From NCBI RefSeq assembly GCF_008297955.1, contig NZ_VTPY01000001.1, forward strand, positions 186,001-250,000: DNA of 64,000 nt, given 5' to 3'. Source of the DNA: Billgrantia pellis (GTDB taxonomy: Bacteria; Pseudomonadota; Gammaproteobacteria; Pseudomonadales; Halomonadaceae). The notes below the pieces were generated by a model. That model did not search any database, was not told the origin of the DNA, and saw only the letters and a list, made by a program, of their open reading frames with translations. Below are positions 29,495 through 37,296 of this stretch, in pieces (position 1 is the stretch's first letter; each line of letters begins with the position of its first letter). The position numbers and the translations under genes were made by a program.

Positions 29495-31216
29495 ATGGAG
29501 AGGGCAGAACAGGTTCTGATGGATAGTGATAGCCTTGCTCTCTTTACAGCTAGGGCAGATGAGCTGATTGATAGCAAAGATCATCAGGCGATAAAAACAA
29601 TCTGTGATGTGGCTGAAGAAACTGATTTCGTGTTTCAGTCACCTTATGATGAGTCTCGCTATTATTATTCAGTAGGCAACCTTTATGAAGAGCTGTATAA
29701 ATATTCTCGGACAGACTGGTTTTCCGATGATCTCAGTATGGCTGTTCTCTATTTTCGCAAGGCACTTCATGCTATTGGTGAATCTCCTTGGGATAGAGAA
29801 GAAAGCCATCTTAAATCATGCATAGAAACGAATCTTGCTAACAACCTGTCTTCACAAGGTAGAGCACTATGTGCTATTCCATTTTATGACTCAGCCATAA
29901 AGCAAGGAAACCCAATAGCTTTTGTTTCAAAAGCAAACAACGAAATTTTCATAGCTGGCTCCCTCTACGATCAAGACCATGCTATATATCATTTAAGATG
30001 TGCTTACAATAATTTCCTTGAGCCAGAAAAGCGGAAGCATTTAATGCATCCGTCTCAAAGAAAGAGTGTTGCTGAAGGTGGTCGTCTCAAAGATTTCAGC
30101 AAGTGGTATCAAGAAAAAAGTGGAGATTTTTATTTCAACGACGAGTTCAAGCTAGGCGGTATAGATAGAAAGGAAAGAGAATACTTGGACTGGGTAGATG
30201 CAGAAAAGCTATTTTTAAATGATTTGAATGATATTCTATCTGGTGATTTGGTTAAGCAAGATGTTTTGTCCTTGCCGAGCTTTGTGTCTTATATAAATCA
30301 AACCCTTTCGCTGAGCGAGGGCCTAGCATATCACGGTAATTTTGATGAGCTTAAAAATGATTTTTGTTATGCTAGGTATTTATTGTTTGTTGGTCTGAGC
30401 ATCCCTGAAGATGTTGATCATTTTTACAACAGCACATATAGACATATTGAGGATTTTTCATACACTATCAACAACCTGAAAACCTCGCACTATAAAAACT
30501 CTTTTAGGATTTTTTACTCGCTGCTAGATAAAATAGCTTATTTTATTTATAGGTTTTTTGATCTTGGCCCTATTGATAATGATGGTAGAGTTAGCTTTAT
30601 AAATATTTTTGTGAATACGAGTGGCAAGACTTCAAAGCCTAATAAGGCTCTAGAAAATAGTAAAAACCCTTTCATTCATGCACTGTTTTTTATTCTTAAA
30701 GATATCCGTGAGTTAAAGTCATACACAAACATCAGTAAATGGGTTGATCCTGATGTGGCTAGTTATGATGAGATCAGAAATGCAATGGAGCATAGGTCTC
30801 TTAAAATTGTAGATGATTTCGGTAAAGAGTCTGTGAGTCGAGATTATAGGCTTCATGAGAATGAAGTTGAAAAGGTAAAAGAAGAGATAAGGTTGTTGCG
30901 GTGTGATATCGAAGGAATCTTTCCTAAGATTAGAGAAGCTAAGCAGTCTGGCGAGGTAAATAAAAGAAAAGAAGCTGAGACGGAAAAGAGTTCTTTGGAG
31001 TCTCAGGTGGATGTGCTCCAGAAAAAATTACATGAGAAAGAAAAGCTTTCTTCGCACTCTGTATTGGTTTCAATAACTGAGTTCGAAAGGAGGCTCAAAG
31101 GCTTGGCTAAGCTCTGTAGGAATTCGCTAATGTACCTTTCTCTTGCTATTGAGTTTGAGGAAAGCCAGAAGGAGAGTGATGGCTTAGTGATACCAAGGGA
31201 GGTTCCTTTAAAATAA
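29495..31216 (+). CDS. TPR-like protein with HEPN RNase motif (LA2681-like)
   Basis: A 573-residue protein. The N-terminal half is a helical repeat region with TPR character (YYSVGNLYEELYKYS, AVLYFRKALHAIG, NLANNLSSQGRALCAI). The C-terminal half contains RNAMEH, with Arg428 and His433 forming an R-x4-H motif, the catalytic signature of HEPN ribonucleases. A Lys/Glu-rich coiled coil follows at about 446-520, then a final helical segment. Overall it resembles LA2681-type HEPN proteins of conflict systems, which may act as infection-triggered RNA cleavers. Start ATG follows AAAAGGTGA, 43 bases after the PLD-like gene. Family name is from recognition only. Confidence 0.8.
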   Translation: MERAEQVLMDSDSLALFTARADELIDSKDHQAIKTICDVAEETDFVFQSPYDESRYYYSVGNLYEELYKYSRTDWFSDDLSMAVLYFRKALHAIGESPWDREESHLKSCIETNLANNLSSQGRALCAIPFYDSAIKQGNPIAFVSKANNEIFIAGSLYDQDHAIYHLRCAYNNFLEPEKRKHLMHPSQRKSVAEGGRLKDFSKWYQEKSGDFYFNDEFKLGGIDRKEREYLDWVDAEKLFLNDLNDILSGDLVKQDVLSLPSFVSYINQTLSLSEGLAYHGNFDELKNDFCYARYLLFVGLSIPEDVDHFYNSTYRHIEDFSYTINNLKTSHYKNSFRIFYSLLDKIAYFIYRFFDLGPIDNDGRVSFINIFVNTSGKTSKPNKALENSKNPFIHALFFILKDIRELKSYTNISKWVDPDVASYDEIRNAMEHRSLKIVDDFGKESVSRDYRLHENEVEKVKEEIRLLRCDIEGIFPKIREAKQSGEVNKRKEAETEKSSLESQVDVLQKKLHEKEKLSSHSVLVSITEFERRLKGLAKLCRNSLMYLSLAIEFEESQKESDGLVIPREVPLK

Positions 31217-31249
31217 TGTTTCTCCTTACCTGCCACAACGAGTTACGTA

Positions 31250-31476
31250 AATTCTAAAAACCTGTTGGTTGATGTCATGGGCTCAGTAAGTCGGAAAATA
31301 ATATTGTCATTAGCATGTTTGAGGCAGTCTATAGCGAGAAATGAAAGCTCCCCCATTTCGGTATCAACCAGATATCCGAGATGACTGGCTGGGCTAGGCC
31401 GGAGCTTTGCCCGCCTCGTAATGGTAGGACGAGTAAAGGGCTGAGAGCTCTTGGGTATGATGTGAAGATCCATTAA
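31250..31476 (+). pseudogene. Decayed second copy of the PLD-like gene 3' end
   Basis: This stretch matches 29225-29451. It begins KNLLVDVMGS against KNLLIYVMDS in the intact gene, loses frame near 31316, has an in-frame TGA in the SEK-stop-KLPHF segment, and then encodes an almost unchanged FGINQISEMTGWARPELCP through GYDVKIH. Together with flanking bases it fills the 340-base gap between the HEPN gene and comF, in which I see no other gene. A TATACT at 31506-31511 just downstream could be a -10 element for comF, but its -35 is poor. Confidence 0.88.
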
Positions 31477-31556
31477 GGCTTTACGGTGATGATATTGGCT
31501 TGACATATACTCTCGTGGTGTAGTGGATTCCAGCCTTATCTTGGCAGGGAGCGTTG

Positions 31557-32333
31557 ATGCTGGTGAAGTCCGGTGATAATGATATTCAAGGGACCCCGGA
31601 AGGACAGGTCAGCTGGCTGCGCTCGCTCTGGCATGGCCTCGACGCCACGCTACGCCAGGCGCTGCCAGGGCGTTGTAGTTTCTGCCTGGCACCGGGCGAG
31701 CGGGATCGTCCCTGGTGCGAGGCCTGCTTCGAGTCGCTGCCGTGGAACCTGCCGGCTTGTCCCAACTGCGCCGAACCGCAGCCACCGGGGTCGCTGGCGG
31801 GCAAGCGCTGCGGCCACTGTCTGACCCGGCCGCCGCTGTTCATTCGTTCGCGAGTGCCGCTGCGCTACGAGGACGAAGTGGCCAGGTTGATGCAGCGCTT
31901 CAAGTTTCATGCCTCGCCGCGTGCCGGCAACGTACTGCTCGAGCTGTTCGAACTCGGCCTGTCGCCTGAGGCGCTGGCCTGGCCCGAGGCGCTGATACCG
32001 GTGCCGCTCCATCCCCGGCGGGCCCGGGAGCGCGGCTTCGATCAGGCCGACTGGCTGGCCAGGCGCCTGGCATCGCGTCACGGCCTGGCGCTGACGCGTG
32101 CGCAGCGGCGCCAGCATACCCGCTCACAGCGCGGTCTCGATCGCGCTGAGCGTTACCGCAACCTGCGTGGGGGCTTCGTGGTCAAGGGAACGCTTCCGTC
32201 CCGCGTGGCGCTGCTCGACGATGTTATGACCACTGGGGCTACGCTGGATGCCCTGGCACAAGCCTGCCTGGCCGCCGGAGCCCGAGAGGTCGAGGCCTGG
32301 GCAGTGGCGCGTACGCCGCTGGCGGGCGGGTGA
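31557..32333 (+). CDS. comF: ComF family protein (intact copy)
   Basis: Phosphoribosyltransferase-like protein; ComF homologues act in natural competence by helping imported single-stranded DNA through the membrane. An N-terminal four-cysteine zinc module (CSFC, CEAC, CPNC, CGHC) precedes the PRTase domain, with VALLDDVMTTGATLDA as a complete PRPP-binding motif. ATG 31557 after AGGGAG gives 258 residues; TTG 31554 is a weaker alternative. Its first ~13 codons have no counterpart in the left copy. It is the only functional comF here and now lies 8 kb from its usual neighbour bioB. Confidence 0.93.
   Translation: MLVKSGDNDIQGTPEGQVSWLRSLWHGLDATLRQALPGRCSFCLAPGERDRPWCEACFESLPWNLPACPNCAEPQPPGSLAGKRCGHCLTRPPLFIRSRVPLRYEDEVARLMQRFKFHASPRAGNVLLELFELGLSPEALAWPEALIPVPLHPRRARERGFDQADWLARRLASRHGLALTRAQRRQHTRSQRGLDRAERYRNLRGGFVVKGTLPSRVALLDDVMTTGATLDALAQACLAAGAREVEAWAVARTPLAGG
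32026..32093 (+). repeat. Direct repeat, right copy (comF internal, 68 bases)
   Basis: Identical to 24010-24077 and in the same orientation; see the left copy. Recombination between the two would remove 8016 bases and leave one comF. Confidence 0.85.
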
Positions 32334-32387
32334 TCCCCTCATCCGCGTTTGGCTGTTACCATGACAAACCCATAGTCGATTTAGAGC

Positions 32388-33377
32388 ATGCAGAGCGTGA
32401 CACATCCCTTCGCCACCCTTTCCCCTGCCCGCGTCGTGGCGGCCATCGAGTCGCTCGGCTTCTGGTTGCCCGGGGAGCCGTTCGCGCTGAACAGCTACGA
32501 GAACCGCGTCTACCTGCTGTATGACGATGAAGGACAGCGCTGGGTGGCCAAGTTCTATCGACCCGAGCGCTGGAGTGACGAGCAGATTCAGGAGGAGCAC
32601 GACTTCCTCGCTGAGCTGAGCGGGGAAGGCGTGGCCGTGGCGGCGCCCTGGCGCGACGAGGCCGGGCGTAGCCTGCATCACGTGGAGGGGTTTCGGCTGG
32701 CGCTGTTTCCCCACTTGCCGGGGCAGGCGCCGGAGTTGGAGAACCCCGCCCACCTGTTCGCCCTGGGCGAGCTGATTGGAGCCGTGCACGCGGTAGGGGA
32801 GCGCGGCGAGTTCCGGCATCGCGTCAGGCTCGACCTGGATGGCATGGTGCGCGAGGCGCAGGCACGCGTGTTGGCTACGCCCTGGCTGGAACGGCGCCAG
32901 CGCCAGGCGTATGAACGCATCTCGGATGCGCTGCACGATGAACTCGCGGCATACGCCTGGTCACTCAGGCAGACGATCCGGACCCAGGGAGATTGCCATA
33001 TCGGCAACCTGCTGGGGCGTGACGACAACTTCGCCCTGGTGGATTTCGACGACAGCCTGATGGCGCCTGCCGTGCAGGATGTGTGGATGTTCCTCACCGC
33101 CGAGCATGAAGCCGAATGGCAGATGCAGCTATCGGAAGTGTTGGAGGGCTACGAGCAGCATCGTGAGTTCGATCGTCGCGAACTGACGCTCATCGAACCG
33201 TTGCGGACGCTGCGGCTCATGCGGCATAGCGCATGGTTGGTAGCACGCTGGCAGGATCCGGCGTTTCCACTGGCCTTTCCCTGGGTGGCGGACAGCGGTT
33301 ACTGGGAGGGGCACATTCGACAGCTGGAACAGCAGCGGCAGGCACTCGAACGAGCACCGCGCTGGTTGGCAGAGTGA
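32388..33377 (+). CDS. srkA: Stress response kinase SrkA (YihE/RdoA)
   Basis: Aminoglycoside-phosphotransferase-fold Ser/Thr kinase linked in E. coli to survival under envelope and oxidative stress. The N-terminus PFATLSPARVVAAIESLGFW and SYENRVYLLYDD, the nucleotide-binding lysine in WVAKFYRPERW, the catalytic GDCHIGNLL and the metal site LVDFDDSLMAPAVQDVW follow SrkA order. Length 329 matches. It begins 54 bases after comF and is followed by a hairpin. Confidence 0.95.
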   Translation: MQSVTHPFATLSPARVVAAIESLGFWLPGEPFALNSYENRVYLLYDDEGQRWVAKFYRPERWSDEQIQEEHDFLAELSGEGVAVAAPWRDEAGRSLHHVEGFRLALFPHLPGQAPELENPAHLFALGELIGAVHAVGERGEFRHRVRLDLDGMVREAQARVLATPWLERRQRQAYERISDALHDELAAYAWSLRQTIRTQGDCHIGNLLGRDDNFALVDFDDSLMAPAVQDVWMFLTAEHEAEWQMQLSEVLEGYEQHREFDRRELTLIEPLRTLRLMRHSAWLVARWQDPAFPLAFPWVADSGYWEGHIRQLEQQRQALERAPRWLAE

Positions 33378-33400
33378 CGCTCCCGCCGGGACGGGAGCGT
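33377..33400. terminator. Hairpin between convergent srkA and hypothetical gene
   Basis: A 9-bp perfect stem (ACGCTCCCG with CGGGAGCGT) and 6-base loop fill the 31-base gap between two converging genes. The downstream T-rich signal is weak. Confidence 0.65.
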
Positions 33401-33408
33401 CGTCGTGC

Positions 33409-33972
33409 TCATTCGTCGTCGGGGTCCGGGCGCTGGGCGGGGATAGGATTGGCGACACCGGATCCGTCGGCCTGGCGACGCTGTTCGTTGAGGCGTTCGG
33501 AGGGGTTGTCCTGTTCCTCGATGGTCACCTCGTCGGCCAGCCTGAGCAGGAAGGCGTGATCGGGCGGTAGCGAGCAGCGACCGGAGTCACAGGCGGCAAT
33601 GCCGTAGCTATCATCCAATTCGTAGGCGGCAGCGGATATCTCGCCGCTGTAGACGCGGCTGTCGTCGCCGCTGGTTTCGATGCAAGTGAGGGCCTTGGCC
33701 GTAATGCGCAGGCGAGCACCTTCCTGCCGGGCATCGGCGATGACGACGCAATACTCCGGGAGCGTATGGCTGGACTCGGCGACGCCACTGACAGGGCGGA
33801 GCAGGATATCGTCACGCCGATCGCTGCCGTCCTCAATAATCAGCTCGTCAACCGTTTGCACGGCAATGCGAGCGTCCGTGGGCAGTGACAGGGTGGCGGC
33901 GGCGGCACTCAAGGGAAGGAGAAGAAGGGCCAATCCGGTGGCGGTCGATCGGGCGTCCGGGATTTGGATCAT
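33409..33972 (-). CDS. Hypothetical exported protein
   Basis: Not recognised. ATG 33972 gives 187 residues with a Sec-type signal peptide: a short N-terminus, the hydrophobic stretch ATGLALLLLPLSAAA and a likely cleavage after AAA. The mature part is acidic and beta-strand-like, containing VQTVDELIIEDGSD and two cysteine-containing segments, CVVIADARQEGARL and IAACDSGRCSLP, suggesting a periplasmic fold with a disulfide. The C-terminus is Pro/Asp-rich (PAQRPDPDDE). A longer frame upstream has no support. It converges with srkA and is divergent from folE. Confidence 0.7.
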   Translation of the reverse strand: MIQIPDARSTATGLALLLLPLSAAAATLSLPTDARIAVQTVDELIIEDGSDRRDDILLRPVSGVAESSHTLPEYCVVIADARQEGARLRITAKALTCIETSGDDSRVYSGEISAAAYELDDSYGIAACDSGRCSLPPDHAFLLRLADEVTIEEQDNPSERLNEQRRQADGSGVANPIPAQRPDPDDE

Positions 33973-34145
33973 ATCGGGCTCTCGGTAAATGGTATCTGCG
34001 CGTGAGCAGTATCGATAGCGCGAGTCTACCATAGGCACTTCGCACCGGCAGCGGAACAAATGTCGCAGGGAAGCTCGATGCAGGCCACCTTCGGCCTGCG
34101 CGTGAATGTCGGTTACGATAGAATGATGCCTTGGGAAAAACATTT

Positions 34146-34172
34146 TTGTACAAAAAAATTATTTTGTATAGC
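34146..34172 (+). promoter_or_regulatory. Candidate promoter upstream of folE
   Basis: The 268-base divergent gap before folE has an AT-rich core. TTGTAC at 34146-34151 and TATAGC at 34167-34172 are 15 bases apart, shorter than ideal. I see no other recognisable element in the gap. Confidence 0.35.
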
Positions 34173-34240
34173 ATTTATGTGATCACGGTGATGGCCAGGC
34201 CATCACGAACGACCGACAACCCTCGGCACGGGGCCTGACC

Positions 34241-34798
34241 ATGACCGAAGAACTTGCCCATCATTACCGTCAGATCATTCTTGAGCTGGGTGAGAATCCC
34301 GATCGAGAGGGCTTGCGTGATACGCCCAGGCGGGCCGCGAAGGCCATGCAGTTCCTGACGCGCGGTTATGCTCAGACACTGGAGGAGATCGTCAACGGCG
34401 CCGTTTTCGAGTCCGAGACGGATGAGATGGTGCTAGTCAAGGACATCGAACTCTATTCGATGTGTGAACATCACCTGTTGCCCTTCATCGGCAAATGCCA
34501 CATCGCCTATCTGCCGAGTGGTAGAGTGTTGGGGCTTTCCAAGTTCGCCCGCATCGTCGAGATGTTCGCGCGGCGCATGCAGATTCAGGAGAACCTGACC
34601 CGGCAGATCGCCGAGGCCGTGCAGCAGGTGACGCAGGCGCGTGGTGTCGCCGTGGTGGTCGAGGCGCGACACCTGTGCATGATGATGCGCGGCGTGGAGA
34701 AACAGAACTCGAGCATGACGTCCTCGGTGATGCTGGGCGCTTTCCGTAACAACCTGACCACACGGCAGGAGTTCCTGACGCTGGTCAGCGGTCGCTGA
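34241..34798 (+). CDS. folE: GTP cyclohydrolase I FolE
   Basis: Zinc enzyme converting GTP to 7,8-dihydroneopterin triphosphate, the entry to folate and pterin synthesis. [20 protein letters not shown] at the N-terminus, [20 protein letters not shown] with zinc Cys and His residues, [16 protein letters not shown], and a late [15 protein letters not shown] segment carrying another zinc cysteine are all present. At 185 residues it is the classical zinc-dependent type rather than FolE2. folX follows 63 bases later. Confidence 0.97.
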   Translation: MTEELAHHYRQIILELGENPDREGLRDTPRRAAKAMQFLTRGYAQTLEEIVNGAVFESETDEMVLVKDIELYSMCEHHLLPFIGKCHIAYLPSGRVLGLSKFARIVEMFARRMQIQENLTRQIAEAVQQVTQARGVAVVVEARHLCMMMRGVEKQNSSMTSSVMLGAFRNNLTTRQEFLTLVSGR

Positions 34799-34861
34799 GC
34801 ATGCGCTCGCGGTCTCCTAAGGCTGCCATGAGCGGCCGACTCTCCACTGGAGCTTGACGAC

Positions 34862-35272
34862 ATGACGCTGCACGCCCTCGACGACCAGCATCTCGATCAC
34901 GGCATGGCGACGATTCGTATCAAGAACCTGCGGCTGCGCACCTTCATCGGTATCAAGGAGGAGGAGGTGATCAATCGTCAGGATGTAGTGATCAATGCCG
35001 TGATCCGCTACCGCGCCGACAGGGCGGTCGAATTCAATCGAATCGAGCAGGCACTCAACTATCGGACCATCACCAAGGCGGTGATTGGCCTGGTGGAGGG
35101 GGGGCGATTCCAGTTGCTCGAACGCATGACGCGCGAAGTGCTGGATCTGATCATGTCCCACGAGCCGGTGCTTACCGCACAGGTCGAGATCGACAAGCCG
35201 CATGCACTCCGTTTTGCCGATTCGGTTTCCGTTACCCTCTCGGCAAGTCGCGAACTGCGACGCGAGCGTTGA
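34862..35272 (+). CDS. folX: Dihydroneopterin triphosphate 2'-epimerase FolX
   Basis: Tunnelling-fold pterin enzyme. [29 protein letters not shown] and [20 protein letters not shown] follow E. coli FolX very closely and differ from FolB aldolases. It would epimerise the product of FolE, just upstream, toward tetrahydromonapterin. The start at ATG 34862 follows TGGAGC; ATG 34904 is an alternative with poorer ribosome site. Length 136 with the first start. Confidence 0.9.
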   Translation: MTLHALDDQHLDHGMATIRIKNLRLRTFIGIKEEEVINRQDVVINAVIRYRADRAVEFNRIEQALNYRTITKAVIGLVEGGRFQLLERMTREVLDLIMSHEPVLTAQVEIDKPHALRFADSVSVTLSASRELRRER

Positions 35273-35369
35273 GCGAATGCCACCTGCGGCAACCGCTCCG
35301 GGAACGTTTGGCCATGGCCCGGCTTTACGCTTAGCATGGAGATTCTAAAGCCGATAGAGAGACGCAGCG

Positions 35370-35690
35370 TTGGCAAGCGAAACTCCTTCCCCCGCCCCAT
35401 CCCGACGGCGCTACTCGCCCTGGGCGATGGCGGCCATCGTCACGGCGCTCGTCGCTCTGCTGTTCGAGGGCAGCCTGTTACCAGTGAACTTCGCGGCTGC
35501 CATCTTCGCCCTCATTGGGCTGCGCCAGATACATCGCCAGCCCGAACGCTACATGGGCCGCCTCTTCTGCTGGATCGCCATCGCGCTGGTGCTGATACTT
35601 GCCATACTGACGGCCATGTTGCAGCCAACGCTACCGGAGGAGGATGCGCCCCGAGAGGCACCCGGGCAGCACGCTACCGAAACGCCGTGA
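35370..35690 (+). CDS. Small two-helix membrane protein
   Basis: Unrecognised 106-residue protein. A Ser/Pro/Arg-rich N-terminus is followed by two or three hydrophobic segments: MAAIVTALVALLFEG with VNFAAAIFALIGL, and LFCWIAIALVLILAILTAML. It ends in an acidic tail. The start appears to be TTG 35370, preceded by GAGAGAC. The layout resembles DUF4190-like small membrane proteins, but this is only an impression. It lies between folX and gabD on the same strand. Confidence 0.65.
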   Translation: MASETPSPAPSRRRYSPWAMAAIVTALVALLFEGSLLPVNFAAAIFALIGLRQIHRQPERYMGRLFCWIAIALVLILAILTAMLQPTLPEEDAPREAPGQHATETP

Positions 35691-35756
35691 CAGGGACAGG
35701 TTTCGACACGACCACGCATCGCTGACATCGAGGCCTACGAGGCCGGGAGACACGAC

Positions 35757-37214
35757 ATGGAAGCTCTCAAGGAAACACAACTCTATTGCCCCTTCGCTTA
35801 TATCGACGGTAGCTGGGTCGCCGCCGATAGCGGCGAACAGATCGAGGTCACCAACCCCGCGACGGGGGAGACGTTCGGCACCGTGCCAAGGCTGGGGCGG
35901 ATCGAGACCGAACGGGCGATCGCCGCGGCGGATGCGGCATTGGTCGGCTGGCGCGGACTCACCGCCCAGGAGCGGGCCGATATCCTAATGAAGTGGCACG
36001 ACCTGATGTTCGAGCATCAGGACGATCTGGCCTTGATCATGACCTACGAGCAGGGCAAGCCGCTCAAGGAAGCAGCCGGCGAGATTGCCTACGCTGCCAG
36101 TTTCATTCGCTGGTATGCCGAGGAGGCGCGGCGGATCTATGGCGAGACCATTCCTGCTGGCAAGCCGAACCAACGTATCGTGATCACCAAGCAGCCGGTG
36201 GGTATTGTCGGCGCCATCACCCCCTGGAATTTCCCGGCGGCGATGATCACGCGCAAGGCCGGCGCGGCATTGGCGGCAGGTTGCACCATCGTGATCAAGC
36301 CCGCCAGCCAGACGCCGTTCTCGGCCACAGCGCTGGCATTGCTGGCCGAGCGTGCCGGGATTCCTCGAGGCGTGTTCAATGTGGTACCGGGGCGTGCCGG
36401 CGAGATCGCGGCAGCGCTCACCGAATCGCCACTGGTACGCAAGATCACCTTCACCGGATCCACCGAAGTCGGCCGCGAGCTGATGGCGCGCGCCTCGCAG
36501 CACATCCAGAAGATCTCGCTGGAGCTGGGGGGTAATGCGCCCTTCATCGTCTTCGAAGATGCCGACCTGGATGCCGCGGTGGAGGGCGCCATGGCGGCCA
36601 AGTTCCGCAATGCCGGGCAGACCTGTATCTGTACCAATCGTTTCCTGGTGCAATCCAGTGTCGTCAATGCCTTCTGCGAGAAGCTGGCCGTGGCGATGAA
36701 CAGCGAGTTGAAAGTGGGCGACGGCACCGAGCCGGACATCAACATCGGCCCGCTGATTGACGAAAATGCGGTGAGCAAGGTCAGTGAGCACGTGCACGAT
36801 GCGGTCGACAAGGGCGCCGAGCTGCTGCTGGGGGGGCATCCGCACCCGCTGGGCGGCAATTTCTTCACGCCCACGCTGATCAGCTTTGCCAACGGCGACA
36901 TGAAGGTGGCGCACGAAGAAACCTTCGGTCCACTGGCCGCGGTGTTCCCCTTCGAGGACGAGGAGGACGCCGTGCAGATGGCCAACGACACCCAATACGG
37001 GCTCGCCTCCTACTTCTACTCCCGCGATCTGGGCCGCGTATGGCGCGTCGCCGACGCGCTGGAGTACGGCATGGTGGGTATCAATACCGGACTGATCTCC
37101 AATACGGCGGCACCGTTCGGCGGCGTCAAGGCCTCGGGGCTCGGCCGTGAGGGTGGCCATCAGGGGATCGAGGAGTTTCTGGAGACCAAGTACCTCTGCA
37201 TCGATCTGGGGTAA
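35757..37214 (+). CDS. gabD: Succinate-semialdehyde dehydrogenase GabD
   Basis: Aldehyde dehydrogenase oxidising succinate semialdehyde to succinate, probably NADP-dependent as in E. coli GabD. PVGIVGAITPWNFPAAM, FTGSTEVGRELM, the catalytic Glu256 (SLELGGNAP) and nucleophile Cys290 (NAGQTCICTNR) are in place, with the C-terminal FGGVKASGLGREGGHQGIEE. Length 485 is typical. No gabT is nearby, so a related aldehyde such as glutarate semialdehyde cannot be excluded. Confidence 0.9.
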   Translation: MEALKETQLYCPFAYIDGSWVAADSGEQIEVTNPATGETFGTVPRLGRIETERAIAAADAALVGWRGLTAQERADILMKWHDLMFEHQDDLALIMTYEQGKPLKEAAGEIAYAASFIRWYAEEARRIYGETIPAGKPNQRIVITKQPVGIVGAITPWNFPAAMITRKAGAALAAGCTIVIKPASQTPFSATALALLAERAGIPRGVFNVVPGRAGEIAAALTESPLVRKITFTGSTEVGRELMARASQHIQKISLELGGNAPFIVFEDADLDAAVEGAMAAKFRNAGQTCICTNRFLVQSSVVNAFCEKLAVAMNSELKVGDGTEPDINIGPLIDENAVSKVSEHVHDAVDKGAELLLGGHPHPLGGNFFTPTLISFANGDMKVAHEETFGPLAAVFPFEDEEDAVQMANDTQYGLASYFYSRDLGRVWRVADALEYGMVGINTGLISNTAAPFGGVKASGLGREGGHQGIEEFLETKYLCIDLG

Positions 37215-37252
37215 ACGCTTTACGCCATACGCGGTAAGCCGTAAGACACGAA

Positions 37253-37280
37253 AACCCCATCGGCTCCAGCCAATGGGGTT
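37253..37280. terminator. Hairpin between convergent gabD and purH
   Basis: AACCCCAT and ATGGGGTT pair around a 12-base loop between the ends of two converging genes. An A-run on one side and GTTGTT on the other fit a bidirectional terminator. Confidence 0.6.
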
Positions 37281-37296
37281 GTTGGTATCAGCGTCT

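Larger units (their letters stand above)
24223..31545 (+). mobile_element. AT-rich genomic island between two comF copies
   Basis: Base composition falls abruptly at about 24215 and recovers at about 31545. By eye the two outer coding parts are strongly AT-rich, and 28105-29451 is intermediate. Four genes lie on one strand and none has a housekeeping function. I see no integrase, transposase or terminal inverted repeats. The island is bracketed by direct comF copies, the left one broken, so it may have arrived by homologous recombination with comF-linked foreign DNA, and could be lost by recombination between the copies. Confidence 0.85.

Noticed and set aside
31241-31510. Minus-strand frame of 87 codons downstream of the HEPN gene
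   Set aside because: It is the complement of the decayed PLD tail; an equivalent antisense frame exists over the intact tail at 29260-29448.
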